A DNA stretch of 35,461 bases, from contig CAMJFD010000005.1 of assembly GCA_946404845.1 (NCBI GenBank), positions 1-35,461 on the forward strand. Reading direction: 5' to 3'. The notes under the pieces were generated by a model. The model saw only the letters and a program-made list of their open reading frames with translations, ran no database searches and was not told the origin of the DNA. Position numbers and translations under genes: made by a program. Origin of the DNA: an uncultured Butyrivibrio sp. Its GTDB lineage: Bacteria > Bacillota > Clostridia > Lachnospirales > Lachnospiraceae. Shown here in pieces: positions 9,145-20,155 of the stretch (position 1 is its first letter; each line of letters starts with the position of its first letter).

Positions 9145-9834
9145 ATGAGTAAGAGTAATAAAAAAGCTATTGTGATAATTATCATAGTTGCTGTAATAAT
9201 TGTTGCCCTAGGGCAAATATACACGATACTAACAACCTTCCACTATGAAGACCATCTAGATGATACAGTTATCACAATCGACAGTACCGAAATAAGTCTT
9301 AGAGAATTTGGATACTATATATATGACATAGAAGCATATGTACAGGAACAGGCTCTTCAATATGACTCGGAAAACCCGTCTCACTGGTGGAATACGCATT
9401 TTGCCGCAGGTCTAGATTCTACATATATTTGTGACTATGCCAAAGAGACTGCAATTAATAGCTGCGTATGTGATGAAATATATTATCAGCTGGCCATCCA
9501 AAATGGCATTAGTTTAGATGATACAGAAAAATCCTATGCCGCAGATGAAGCAAATCAGACTTATGAGCAAATGAACGATTATCAGCTGAGTGTAACTGGA
9601 TTAGATGCAGATATTATACTGGAATATAGATTAAAACAGGCTCTTGCAACCAAATATGCACAGACTCTATTAGACACAGTAGACTTTTCTGCATATGAAG
9701 ATGATCCCAATACCTTATTAAGCGGAAATGGTGATTACTTCCAGGATGTAATATTACCTGACCATACTGTAACGGAAAATACCAAAATTCTAGATAATCT
9801 ATACTTTGGAAAAATAACTGTTAACTATGAGTGA
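9145..9834 (+). CDS. Membrane-anchored protein, SurA/PrsA N-domain-like
   Basis: N-terminal TM; ITIDSTEISLREFGYYIYDIEAYVQEQA...; no PPIase domain visible. Confidence 0.55.
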   Translation: MSKSNKKAIVIIIIVAVIIVALGQIYTILTTFHYEDHLDDTVITIDSTEISLREFGYYIYDIEAYVQEQALQYDSENPSHWWNTHFAAGLDSTYICDYAKETAINSCVCDEIYYQLAIQNGISLDDTEKSYAADEANQTYEQMNDYQLSVTGLDADIILEYRLKQALATKYAQTLLDTVDFSAYEDDPNTLLSGNGDYFQDVILPDHTVTENTKILDNLYFGKITVNYE

Positions 9835-9861
9835 TAGATCATTCGGAGAATACAAATAACT

Positions 9862-11337
9862 ATGGCCTATAAATATAGAAAATATGCAGCTAATAAGAAT
9901 ATTGTAACCATAACAACCTTCATCATTCTGCTAATTATTAGCATGGGTTTTCTGGTTGTAGAAATCAATATGATGAAATTCTACAACGAATCTGCCAAGG
10001 AGCAGGCACAAGATGACGTAATTCTAACAGGTATAGATGTATCATCTCAGATAACTAATATATCAACAGGGCAGCGTGTTGCTTCTGTGATGATAGCCAA
10101 TGACATATTCCTACAGGATTGGGCACAAAACGAAGAGGCTTATCTTGAAGATTCTAATGATTCAAGCCTTGAGACTCTCTATGATTATCTTAAGACTTAC
10201 CAGAAAGTTCTTGATTATGACACTGTCTTTTTTGTATCAGAGACGACTGGAAATTATTATTATCAAGACGGATTTAATAAAACTATTTCTCCAACTGATG
10301 ATTTTGATGTTTGGTACTATAATTTCCTGGATTTGGAAAAAGAATACGATATAGAAATAGACAGAGATGAAACATTGGATTATTCTGTCAGCCTATTCGT
10401 TAACTGCAGAGTAGAAGATTCGGAAGGTAATCTTATAGGTGTTGCAGGAACAGCTCAACAGATAAATGATATTAATTCCAATATTTCCACTTATGAAAGC
10501 ACACTTGGCGTAAATGTTTATGTCATAAATACAGGTAATGCCGTTAATTCTTTTACCGGAAGCGATGAATATTACAAAGCAGTTGAAGAAGTATCAGAAA
10601 TTCTGGGCATTTCAGAAGACACTCTTCTTGCTACAGGTAATACAGCCTATGAATATACATGGCTTGATTCAACTCATTGTATGACATGCCAATACAATTC
10701 AGAAATGGGCTGGAACATAATAGTAGTCAAAGATATTTCAAATATTCAGTGGGAATACCGTAAACAGATGCTCTACGGAGCTGCATTCCTGTTTATTGTA
10801 TTAATAATATTTGTAACAGGAAGTTCCGTACTACTGAGCCGACTGAATAAGCTATCCCGCGAGGCAGAGAATACTGATGACCTCACAGGCCTATGTAATA
10901 ACAGACTCTTTAGAGAAAAATATCATGAAGAATTAAGGAAACGTCATTCTCATGATATGACACTATTCATGGTAGATATCGATGATTTCAAGGTATTCAA
11001 CGATACCTATGGTCATTTATATGGTAACGCAGTAATTAAGCTTGTTGCTTCTGAACTTGATTCAGCATTTAACGATATCGGTATAGTCGGCAGATGGGGC
11101 GGAGACGAATTCATTGGAATAACTGTTGTGAATAACACTGAATGTACAGATATATTCTACACCATTCAGGAATCAATCAAAGCAAAGAGTACCAAGAACA
11201 TCTCTGTATCCATAAGTGTAGGCATAACTACAATCAAATCACATGAATCTGTTGATTCTGCTATAAAGCGAGCAGATATAGGTTTATATGAGAGCAAAAA
11301 AGATGGTAAAGGAAAAATAGTGACTATAAAAGATTAA
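9862..11337 (+). CDS. Diguanylate cyclase with extracellular Cache-like sensor
   Basis: Two TM segments; DDLTGLCNNRLF...FMVDIDDFKVFNDTYGH...GRWGGDEFIGI. Confidence 0.93.
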   Translation: MAYKYRKYAANKNIVTITTFIILLIISMGFLVVEINMMKFYNESAKEQAQDDVILTGIDVSSQITNISTGQRVASVMIANDIFLQDWAQNEEAYLEDSNDSSLETLYDYLKTYQKVLDYDTVFFVSETTGNYYYQDGFNKTISPTDDFDVWYYNFLDLEKEYDIEIDRDETLDYSVSLFVNCRVEDSEGNLIGVAGTAQQINDINSNISTYESTLGVNVYVINTGNAVNSFTGSDEYYKAVEEVSEILGISEDTLLATGNTAYEYTWLDSTHCMTCQYNSEMGWNIIVVKDISNIQWEYRKQMLYGAAFLFIVLIIFVTGSSVLLSRLNKLSREAENTDDLTGLCNNRLFREKYHEELRKRHSHDMTLFMVDIDDFKVFNDTYGHLYGNAVIKLVASELDSAFNDIGIVGRWGGDEFIGITVVNNTECTDIFYTIQESIKAKSTKNISVSISVGITTIKSHESVDSAIKRADIGLYESKKDGKGKIVTIKD

Positions 11338-11468
11338 AAATACTGATATTAATTATTTAATTTTTACAGAATTTAGGACTAATTTTTCATGTTTTTAGAA
11401 CAATACTTCCCATGTATTATTGTGAAAGGGTTTTCTTTATTTACAAAAATATTTGGGAGGTATTTTTA

Positions 11469-14198
11469 ATGAAAAAAGCAATTACCAAAGTTTCCGCTGC
11501 TATTCTTGCAGCAACTATGGCAATGAGCCTTACAGCATGTGGCTGTTCATGGGACAAGCCTCAGCAGGATAAGACTCAGGAGGACAGACCAGGTGATCCT
11601 GACCATGGCGGAAAACCTTCAGACAGACCAGATGAAGGCTCCTCACACAACGACTCAGCATCAGAGGATGCGTCCACAACAGATTCCAGTAGTGATAGTA
11701 GTTCAGAATCAAGTTCAGACAGCAGTTCTGATGCAAGCTCTGAAGCAAATTCTGGCAGCAGTGCATCAGATGGTGCCAGCACAGAAGATTCAAGCGATGC
11801 AGCAAATACTGGTGATTCTGTAGTAGATTCAGATGATGAGACTGATTCAACAGATACAGATGATCTTAGTTCTCTATCTTCAATCGAATTCTCAAGACTT
11901 CTTGGAAATGGTATAGATCTTGGTAATACCCTTGAGGCAACAGGTTCTTCAGGAGTTGCAACAACAGCAGATGAAGTTACGGCTTATGAAGTTTCATGGG
12001 GACAGCCAGAAACAACTAAGGAAATGATACAGGGCATGAAAGATGCTGGATTTGACAGCATACGTATTCCAGTAGCCTGGACAAATGGTATAGATGTAGC
12101 AAGTGGCATGGAAAATGGCGATTTTACTATTTCAGAAGCTTTGTTTGAAAGAGTAGAGGAGGTTGTAGACTATGCGCTTGACAGTGATATGTATGTCGTA
12201 CTAAATGATCACTGGGATGGCGGCTGGTGGGCCATGTTCGGAAACTCTGATACAGAGATTCAGGACTCAGCTTATGAATTATACAGCCAGATGTGGACTC
12301 AGATAACAGACAGATTCAAGGATAAAGGCGACCACCTGATATTTGAAAGTGGTAATGAAGAACTAGGTGACCGTTTCAACGATAAAGCCAGCAGTACAAG
12401 ATATAGCGACTATGTCTTAGAAGACGGCGGCGTACTTACAACAGATGAATGTTATGAACTAACTAATAAGCTCAACCAGACTTTCGTAGATATAGTCAGA
12501 AGTTCTGGTTCAAATAACACAGACAGATTCCTCTTACTTGCAGGATATGGAACAAATATTGACCAGACAGTTGATTCAAGATATGTAATTCCAACAGATA
12601 CAGCTACAGATAAGCTCCTCGTATCCGTTCACTATTATGATCCATCTGGATACTGTATCTTTGGAAGCGTTAATAAATGGGGCAGTACAAGTGATTTCTC
12701 ATATATGGAATCACAAATGGCCAAACTCAGCACAACATTCACATCAAACGGGGTAGGTGTAATTGTAGGTGAATGGGGCGTTCTCATGGACGATAACGAA
12801 CTGCGTGATGGCACAGAGACCTATATGAAAGCCTTCCTTGATACATGTGTGATCAACGATGTGGCACCTATTATGTGGGACTGCAACAATGAATATGACA
12901 AAGAAACATGTTCTATGAGATATGACAATATTGCAGAGATATTCTCTTCAAGAGATGTTGATTCAGAATCTGGTAAAACAGTTGACGAACTTGTAGAAGA
13001 AGCAACAACAGAATTTGAAGCACTTAGAGCAGAAGCTTATGAGGAAGCAGGCGCAACAGATGGTGTAGCCACTGCATGGCTTATGTATACATCAAGTGAC
13101 TGGTCTATCCAGTATAGTGTTGGAGATGAATACAAGCCAGACAGCTCATCTTCAGGAATTGAATCAACAGCAGTTGATATTACAGGCGACGGCGAATACA
13201 CAGTAGGACTTGATTTTACAGAAAACGGTGGTACAACAGGAACAGCATTTATGGCACTTGGCATTGCTAATGGCGAAGAGTTATATCCTAATAGCGTTGT
13301 TCAGGTAACAGATATTAAGGTAGACGGTGAAAGCATTGATATTGCAGATAACTGCTATACAACAACAGATGACGGCGCATGCACAAGAGTTAACCTCTAC
13401 AATGAATGGGTAGTTGGTTATGGTAAGACACTTGGCTCAAGTGCTCCATCATCAGCAAGAGTCCTTACAGGCTCAGTTTCAAATGCTACATCATGTCTGT
13501 TTGATAATTCAACACTTGGTACATTCAATACAATCGAGATTACATTTACATTCTATACAGAAGATTCTGCAGCAGAATATAGAGCAGCTCATCCAGATGA
13601 AAGCTCTGATGATGAGACAGATGAAACAAATGAAGATGTTTCAGGTAACTCAAGTGATTCATCAGAAGATGCAAGTGATGAAACAACTGATACCAGCACA
13701 GCAACAGCTTTTCTTATGTACACTTCAAGCGACTGGGGAACTCAGTACTGCGTTGGTGAATATAATCCAGCTTCTGCTACTGAAGGTATCGTAGCAACAG
13801 ATACTGAAATTACTGGTGCAGGTGAGTACAGCGTATCAATAGACCTTACTCAGACAGCCAATGGATCAGCTGATGGTACAGCATTTATGGCTCTTGGAAT
13901 CACAAATGGTGAATCATTATTCCCAGGTGCTATTGTAGAAATCAAAGATATTCTAGTAAACGGCGAATCTATTGAATTTGCTGATAATTATTACACAACA
14001 TCAGATGACGGTGTTATGACAAGAGTTAATCTCTACAATGAATGGATCGTTAGCTATGGTTCAACACTTGGATCAAGTGCTCCATCAAACGGTCGCTGCA
14101 GCGGAACACTCAGTGACTGCACAAGCTGCCTATTTGACAAGGAATCACTTGGAACAATAGAAACTCTTGAAGTACAGTTCGAAGTTGTAACAGAATAA
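11469..14198 (+). CDS. Lipoprotein GH5 endoglucanase with Ser/Asp linkers and two C-terminal CBM-like repeats
   Basis: Lipobox MSLTACGC; GH5 motifs LGNGIDLGNTLEA, ISEALFERVEEVVDYALDSDMYVVLNDHWDGGWW, FESGNEELGDR, VIVGEWG; two homologous modules ATAWLMYTSSDWSIQYSVG.. and ATAFLMYTSSDWGTQYCVG.. Confidence 0.93.
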   Translation: MKKAITKVSAAILAATMAMSLTACGCSWDKPQQDKTQEDRPGDPDHGGKPSDRPDEGSSHNDSASEDASTTDSSSDSSSESSSDSSSDASSEANSGSSASDGASTEDSSDAANTGDSVVDSDDETDSTDTDDLSSLSSIEFSRLLGNGIDLGNTLEATGSSGVATTADEVTAYEVSWGQPETTKEMIQGMKDAGFDSIRIPVAWTNGIDVASGMENGDFTISEALFERVEEVVDYALDSDMYVVLNDHWDGGWWAMFGNSDTEIQDSAYELYSQMWTQITDRFKDKGDHLIFESGNEELGDRFNDKASSTRYSDYVLEDGGVLTTDECYELTNKLNQTFVDIVRSSGSNNTDRFLLLAGYGTNIDQTVDSRYVIPTDTATDKLLVSVHYYDPSGYCIFGSVNKWGSTSDFSYMESQMAKLSTTFTSNGVGVIVGEWGVLMDDNELRDGTETYMKAFLDTCVINDVAPIMWDCNNEYDKETCSMRYDNIAEIFSSRDVDSESGKTVDELVEEATTEFEALRAEAYEEAGATDGVATAWLMYTSSDWSIQYSVGDEYKPDSSSSGIESTAVDITGDGEYTVGLDFTENGGTTGTAFMALGIANGEELYPNSVVQVTDIKVDGESIDIADNCYTTTDDGACTRVNLYNEWVVGYGKTLGSSAPSSARVLTGSVSNATSCLFDNSTLGTFNTIEITFTFYTEDSAAEYRAAHPDESSDDETDETNEDVSGNSSDSSEDASDETTDTSTATAFLMYTSSDWGTQYCVGEYNPASATEGIVATDTEITGAGEYSVSIDLTQTANGSADGTAFMALGITNGESLFPGAIVEIKDILVNGESIEFADNYYTTSDDGVMTRVNLYNEWIVSYGSTLGSSAPSNGRCSGTLSDCTSCLFDKESLGTIETLEVQFEVVTE

Positions 14199-14220
14199 AA
14201 AAATCATACATATAATATAT

Positions 14221-14260
14221 GGCCCTGTTCAGATTGAATAAATCTGACCAGGGCCTTTTA
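14221..14260 (+). terminator. Terminator after the GH5 gene
   Basis: ggccctgttcagatt gaata aatctgaccagggcc followed by tttta. Confidence 0.85.
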
Positions 14261-14438
14261 TCATTAATAAGAAATTGCTCTGGTGGTTTCAAATAATATG
14301 AATAAAAAGTTATAATCATAAAAACAAATGATAATCATAAATATCTACTTGTGTACAATTTAATTTGAGATATAATATAAACAGTATTGCTAATTTAAAT
14401 CTAATTTCAAAACTATTTTTCAACCGGAGGTAATAAAT

Positions 14439-14753
14439 ATGTTTAAAGTATACGGAAGCCCAATGTGCCCAGATTGTAGAGAATGCAAGGCTAATTTTGA
14501 CGATCATAATATCGAATATGAATATCTTGATATAAATGCCAATCTCAAGAACCTAAAAGAATTCCTCATCTTAAGGGATTCAAATCCTGTTTTTGACAGA
14601 CTGAAAAAAATACATGATATTGGAATACCAGCTATCGTAGCAGAAGATGGCACAGTGTTCACTGACTGGGAAGGATATCTCAAGGAAAAAGGCCTTCCAA
14701 TCACATATAGAGAACAGGGTCAGGCTTGCAGCATAGACGGAAAAGGCTGCTAA
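14439..14753 (+). CDS. Glutaredoxin-like protein
   Basis: MFKVYGSPMCPDCRECKANFDDHNIEYEYLDI...GIPAIVAEDGTVFTDW; CPDC active site; accggaggt RBS. Confidence 0.85.
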   Translation: MFKVYGSPMCPDCRECKANFDDHNIEYEYLDINANLKNLKEFLILRDSNPVFDRLKKIHDIGIPAIVAEDGTVFTDWEGYLKEKGLPITYREQGQACSIDGKGC

Positions 14754-14830
14754 TTATAACAATGCCAAAAAACTGGCTTTAATCTATTTTGATTCTCAAA
14801 TCTATTTCTTAAGAGAAGGGCTGGAAGACC

Positions 14831-15508
14831 ATGAGCAAACTAAGTAAAATTACGATAATTACATGTCTTACTCTAATAATAGTATTCATAATAATCTATT
14901 TAAGTAGTTCTCACAATGATACAGACACAGTATCTGATGCTAATGATGGATCATCTAATACTACCAAAACAGAATATGTAAATAAAAAAATCATTCATAC
15001 AGAATCTCAGATTGATACAGAAGTAATTGAAGAAGGCCTTACAAACATGGGCTTTCTAATTACTTCAAAATATTATTTCACAGACACTACGACTACAAGT
15101 AAAGTCACTTCTATAGGTAGTATTACTCTTGGCTTTACTAAAGCCAATATGATCGTCAAATATTCAGGTTATGTTCCAGCAGGAATTGATTTTACCAAAG
15201 TCGCCGTATCTGTAGATGATGACAACAAGATAATAACTGTCTCCATTCCAGAAGCTGAGCTTCAGGACGTTGTAATAGATCATGACAGCTTTGAACTTCT
15301 TGATGAAGACAAAAATATCTTCAATAAATTCGAAGTATCTGACCTTAACGATTCTCTCGTAGAATTAGAAGAGAGTAATCTCGAAAGAGCAGAAGAATTA
15401 GGGCTTCTAGAAGAAGCAAATAGTAACGCAGAGCTCATAATCACTAACTTTGTAAACAGCATAACTGATGGAACCGGCTATAAGCTCAGTATTCAAAAAG
15501 CTGAATAA
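14831..15508 (+). CDS. DUF4230-like membrane-anchored protein
   Basis: N-terminal TM then KYYFTDTTTTSK...IVKYSGYVPAGIDFTKVAVSVDDDNKIITVSIPEAEL. Confidence 0.75.
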   Translation: MSKLSKITIITCLTLIIVFIIIYLSSSHNDTDTVSDANDGSSNTTKTEYVNKKIIHTESQIDTEVIEEGLTNMGFLITSKYYFTDTTTTSKVTSIGSITLGFTKANMIVKYSGYVPAGIDFTKVAVSVDDDNKIITVSIPEAELQDVVIDHDSFELLDEDKNIFNKFEVSDLNDSLVELEESNLERAEELGLLEEANSNAELIITNFVNSITDGTGYKLSIQKAE

Positions 15509-15581
15509 TATATGATTAGTTTTATAAATCATTTTTTAGACAATAATTAACATGTAATCAAAAGACTTAAAGGGGAAAAAA

Positions 15582-16400
15582 ATGGATATAAACTTAGGTA
15601 AAAGCATAGAATCAAAAATCAGAGGGACTGTAATCCTGATTACTATCGCAATTTTCTCAATTTTTATAATAGGTGGACTGTTCATCACACAAGACAGGTA
15701 TCATGGACAGGTTGAAATCATTGACCGCAATATAGAAACTGTATTATCACTTACAGAAGCTTCTACAATTTCATCAGCTGCAGTCACTATGATACCGGGT
15801 GATACAGCAACTCCAATAGCAGAGAAACTTGCAGACTTTAGCACATATTTTATAGCTGTGCTAAGCGTTTTGTATTTGGAAAAATTTCTGATAGTATTAT
15901 CCGGCAAACTCGCAGCAATAGTTTTTATTCCTGCTGCCTGTGCGTTTCAAATATTATCCATATGGATTAAAAAAGACAATATTAAAAGCTTTGCTAATAG
16001 CATCGCTATCAAAGTATTTATATTAGGACTTGGAATCGGACTTGTTATTCCAGTAAGCGTATTCGCATCAAATGCGGTCTATCTAGAATTCCAGACTACA
16101 ATTGATGAAGCAGTAACATCTGCAAACACTGTCAGCAGTGATATACAAGGTTCTGTAGAAGAAAGTGAAGAGGAAGATTCCGGATTTCTTTCTGGAATTA
16201 CAAATACTATTTCTGCCAAGTTTTCACTTGCTATAGATGGTGCCAAAAAGCTTATAAACAGCTTTGTTGAATCACTTGCAATTATGTTGGTAGTTTCCTG
16301 CCTTATACCGATTCTGATATTTATATTATTCATCTGGCTTGTAAAGTCACTTCTGAATATACAGTCGGAAAGCCTGATATCATTTAACAGACGGTTATAA
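15582..16400 (+). CDS. Hypothetical multi-pass membrane protein
   Basis: Intact ORF with several hydrophobic segments; aaaggggaaaa RBS. Confidence 0.75.
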   Translation: MDINLGKSIESKIRGTVILITIAIFSIFIIGGLFITQDRYHGQVEIIDRNIETVLSLTEASTISSAAVTMIPGDTATPIAEKLADFSTYFIAVLSVLYLEKFLIVLSGKLAAIVFIPAACAFQILSIWIKKDNIKSFANSIAIKVFILGLGIGLVIPVSVFASNAVYLEFQTTIDEAVTSANTVSSDIQGSVEESEEEDSGFLSGITNTISAKFSLAIDGAKKLINSFVESLAIMLVVSCLIPILIFILFIWLVKSLLNIQSESLISFNRRL

Positions 16401-16497
16401 TATATGATATATATAATAACTAATATCGCAGAACTAATTAAAAATTATAAACATAATTATAGACAATCTATAATAATTACCTGAAAGGCTTAGATCA

Positions 16498-17253
16498 ATG
16501 AACACAGAAGAGCAATTATTATCACAGATAGAAGAAATTATGAAACACTGCGGCAATATAATGCTGACTGCAGACAGAAGTTCCAACGTAATTGAATCCA
16601 AGGAAGGTCATGCCAACTTTGTAACCAAGTATGACAAAATGATTCAGGACATCCTTGAAGAGAAGCTCATTGAGATTCTGCCAGAAGCCGTTTTTGTCGG
16701 AGAGGAAAGCGGACTAAATGGCAATATATCAAATGGCTATGCTTACATCGTTGATCCAATTGATGGAACTACCAATTTTATCAAAGATTACAAGGCAAGC
16801 GCTATTTCAGTCGGACTTCTCAAGGACGGAGCTCCTTATATAGCAGCCGTTTATAACCCTTACCTTGATGAAATGTTCACAGCTATTAAGGGGCAGGGTG
16901 CTAAATGCAATGGTAAGAGCATCCATGTTTCTGGCAAAAAACTCAACGAAGGACTTGTACTATTTGGAACCGCTCCATATTATGAGGATCTTGCAAAAAA
17001 ATCTTTTGAAGCAGCCTATGAATTATTTAAGGGCGCAATGGACCTTAGAAGAAGTGGTTCAGCAGCACTTGACCTTTGCAGCATAGCATCAGGAAGAGCA
17101 GAAGTATATTTCGAACTAATATTGCAGCCTTGGGACTATGCAGCCGGATGTCTTATAGTAACAGAAGCTGGCGGAACTGTAACAACCTATGAGGGAAATT
17201 CTATTACTTTTGAAAAACCATGTTCCATAAAAGCATGTGGAACCACAGAGTGA
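16498..17253 (+). CDS. Inositol monophosphatase family protein
   Basis: FVGEESG, YIVDPIDGTTNFIKDY, RSGSAALDLCSIASGRAEVYFE..PWDYAAGCLIVTEAGG. Confidence 0.93.
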   Translation: MNTEEQLLSQIEEIMKHCGNIMLTADRSSNVIESKEGHANFVTKYDKMIQDILEEKLIEILPEAVFVGEESGLNGNISNGYAYIVDPIDGTTNFIKDYKASAISVGLLKDGAPYIAAVYNPYLDEMFTAIKGQGAKCNGKSIHVSGKKLNEGLVLFGTAPYYEDLAKKSFEAAYELFKGAMDLRRSGSAALDLCSIASGRAEVYFELILQPWDYAAGCLIVTEAGGTVTTYEGNSITFEKPCSIKACGTTE

Positions 17254-17376
17254 GTATATCACAAGAAAATTAAATGAAAGCGGATATTTCAGCCTGGATG
17301 AAATCCTTGGTAAAATTGAGAGATACATCGGACTTATTAAATAAAAAATGATTAAATACCTTATAAAAACAGACAT

Positions 17377-17422
17377 ACGAGATTATAACGTTTATATTAA
17401 ATGTTTATAATCTCGTTTTTCT
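17377..17422 (+). terminator. Terminator
   Basis: acgagattataac...gtttataatctcgtttttct. Confidence 0.75.
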
Positions 17423-17485
17423 ATGTCTTTTTTACGTTATAATAAATATCACAAATCACTACTTCATATATCAAGGAGGCATATT

Positions 17486-17713
17486 ATGCAAAATTTCGTA
17501 TTAGATCACATTGAAATTATATTTTTACTAATCGTAATTGCCTTTTTTGCATGCCAAATTTCAAGACTCATCAAAATATCCAGAAAGCTTGAATCTGAAG
17601 GCATTAAAAAGAATACCAAAAAAGATATATCAACAACAGATACAGCTGCAAATATCAATGTCACACAGACATCTGGTCTTACAGATGAATTACCTAATAA
17701 AACCAGAACATAA
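17486..17713 (+). CDS. Small single-TM hypothetical protein
   Basis: caaggagg RBS; MQNFVLDHIEIIFLLIVIAFFACQISRLIKISRK. Confidence 0.65.
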   Translation: MQNFVLDHIEIIFLLIVIAFFACQISRLIKISRKLESEGIKKNTKKDISTTDTAANINVTQTSGLTDELPNKTRT

Positions 17714-17749
17714 CTATATTTTTTTATGTATCAAATATAAAGCACCAGA

Positions 17750-19798
17750 TTAGTTATTAACCTTATCTGGAAGATCTCCATTTGATATAATCGCAAGGTG
17801 CTGTGTAGCACGAGACATTGCTGTGTACAGGCAGTGATTACCCAGTTCTGTATCTGGATAGGACTTAGAGTCTGCATCTGCCAGAATTACATGATCAAAT
17901 TCAAGTCCCTTTGCAAGTGTCAGCTCTATTAGGAATGCACCGTTCTTTGGAAGTGCATCATGTCCTGTAATTACCTGAGGCGCCTTATCGCCAAGCGCAG
18001 CCATGATTTTCTCAAGATTACTGTCATTTCTACAGATAATTGCTGTAAGGCCATCCATTTCACTGTATTTATCTATTGTTTCCTGAAGCTCTTTATAATA
18101 CTCATCTTCAGATACACACTGTTTTACAATAGTCTTTTCACCAGGTCTCTTAACAGAGGATACCATCATCTTTTTCTCCTCTGGCAGGATAGAAGCGAAC
18201 ATATCAGTTATTTCTGGTGAACTACGATAACTTGTCATAAGTGGCAGTTCCACAAAGTCTTTTTTATCAGCCCTAGCCATTTCTTCTATTTGTGCAAATG
18301 TTATTGTACCCTCACGAATAGCCTGGAATTCATCGCCTAATAGCATAAATTTTGCATTAGGGAAATATTTCTTAAACACCTGCATCTGAGCCATTGTATA
18401 ATCCTGAACTTCATCAATCATAACGTATTTCATATTACGATCGCAGATTCCAGTTAGTTCCATCTTGGTATATAACCACTCAGCAGCAGTGATACGAGGC
18501 TTTCCTAGAATACGCTTTGCCACATGCATTACATTTACAAAGCTGCAGCGTCTTATATCACGAAGAGCTCCGCCAAAATCATTTTCAATACGGTTATCTT
18601 CTGCAGAACCATTTTTGGCTACTCCGCTTGAACCATTCTCCCTATTATTATCCTTGTTATGAAGAGCATACTTGGCTCTATGCTCAAGCTCATCAGCTAC
18701 AGTCTGAATAAGACGCACGCCCATTGGAAACTGACTAAACTGTCTTACAACAGACAATACCTCTTTTCTGGACATTACAAGATTCTCTTTCTGCCTGATG
18801 TCATAGAAATCACCAGCTTCAGGAATCAGATCAGGGAGAGCATCATGTATCAACTGAAGACTCTCAGCCTCTGTATAATCGTACTCGCTATCCATAAATG
18901 GCACATTAACCATTTCCATAAACTCCTGCCATGTAAGAGTAAGAGGATTAGTCTCACCAAGGTCAGGCAATACGTTATCAATATAATCCCTGAATACAGG
19001 ATTAAGTGTCATAAGGCACACCTGATCAGGACGCAGTGTCTTTCTCTTCTGGTAAAAAAGATATGCAATTCTCTGAAGGAGTACAGATGTCTTACCACTT
19101 CCTGCAATACCATTTACAAGCAGAACAGGAACATCTGGATATCTGATAACTGTATTCTGCTCCTTCTGAATAGTAGCAGTTATAGCCTGCATCTTGTCAG
19201 AACGAGTTTGTGAAAGAGATTCTAGAAGCATAGGATCCTCAATTGCAATCTGCGTATCAAAATATGATATAAGCTCATTTTTGTGCAGTTCAAACTGACG
19301 ACGCAGCTGCAGGTCAACAGGAATCTCCCTGTCTTCAACTGTATAATGAGTCTGACCACTTTCCTGATTGTAATATACTTCTGCGATAGGAGATCTCCAG
19401 TCTACAACCATCTGATCATATCCATTTTCTGAAATGGCAGCTCTACCTATATAATAGCTTTCAGGCTCTTCTGAAGGATCGAACTGAACCTGAATCTTGG
19501 CAAAATATGGTGATTCTAAGAGCTTATTAACTATTGCAAGACGCTTACCAAGTGAGGAACTCTCGATATTATATGTATCAATATATCTGTTCCAGACTTC
19601 AATTTCACCAAGTGTTTCCATAGTTGTTTCATAATCAGCATAATCTAGACGGATATTATCACGAATATCATTTTTTTCATCAGATGCCTTTTCATCAAGC
19701 GCTGATATCTGCTCCTCAATCTCTTTTTTCATCTCGAGGAGCTTGTTATATGTTTTATCCAAATGCTTTTGTTCTAAATCAAATACTTCTTTTTCCAT
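17750..19798 (-). CDS. helD: HelD-like UvrD-superfamily helicase
   Basis: Coiled N-terminus, YIGRAAIS...VVDWRSPIAEVYYN, VNGIAGSGKTSVLLQRIAYL (Walker A), VMIDEVQDYTMAQMQV (Walker B), AMSRATQHLAII. Confidence 0.92.
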   Translation of the reverse strand: MEKEVFDLEQKHLDKTYNKLLEMKKEIEEQISALDEKASDEKNDIRDNIRLDYADYETTMETLGEIEVWNRYIDTYNIESSSLGKRLAIVNKLLESPYFAKIQVQFDPSEEPESYYIGRAAISENGYDQMVVDWRSPIAEVYYNQESGQTHYTVEDREIPVDLQLRRQFELHKNELISYFDTQIAIEDPMLLESLSQTRSDKMQAITATIQKEQNTVIRYPDVPVLLVNGIAGSGKTSVLLQRIAYLFYQKRKTLRPDQVCLMTLNPVFRDYIDNVLPDLGETNPLTLTWQEFMEMVNVPFMDSEYDYTEAESLQLIHDALPDLIPEAGDFYDIRQKENLVMSRKEVLSVVRQFSQFPMGVRLIQTVADELEHRAKYALHNKDNNRENGSSGVAKNGSAEDNRIENDFGGALRDIRRCSFVNVMHVAKRILGKPRITAAEWLYTKMELTGICDRNMKYVMIDEVQDYTMAQMQVFKKYFPNAKFMLLGDEFQAIREGTITFAQIEEMARADKKDFVELPLMTSYRSSPEITDMFASILPEEKKMMVSSVKRPGEKTIVKQCVSEDEYYKELQETIDKYSEMDGLTAIICRNDSNLEKIMAALGDKAPQVITGHDALPKNGAFLIELTLAKGLEFDHVILADADSKSYPDTELGNHCLYTAMSRATQHLAIISNGDLPDKVNN

Positions 19799-20155
19799 AA
19801 TTCCTAAACCTTACCTTATTTATTCAAATGATACCCTAACTTCCCTGTACCATCCTCAACATCATTTATATGGAATCTGGTATCAATCATTTCTTATTTA
19901 TATCGTGTCTATCTTTTTAGTATACCATACTCACTGCATTCATAAGCAAAGATTAGTTCCAAATGAAAGAAATAATAGAAATAGGAACTAGTAAGAATCA
20001 TATACATCTTGAATAAATGGTCAGAAATAGCACAAATTGGGCAAAAAAAGCAATAAACAAATATTGTTTTTTGATGCTGTTATCTGTACTATTAAATATG
20101 TGCGAAAGCACACAGAATAAACGTTTTAACTAAATTGTAGTTGGGAGAGGTTTTA

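Noticed and set aside
11530-11850. ORFs in other frames of the GH5 Ser-rich linker
   Set aside because: Low-complexity by-product of the linker codons.
18659-19213. 184-aa ORF antisense to helD
   Set aside because: Opposite strand of a strongly supported helicase gene; no RBS or family signature.
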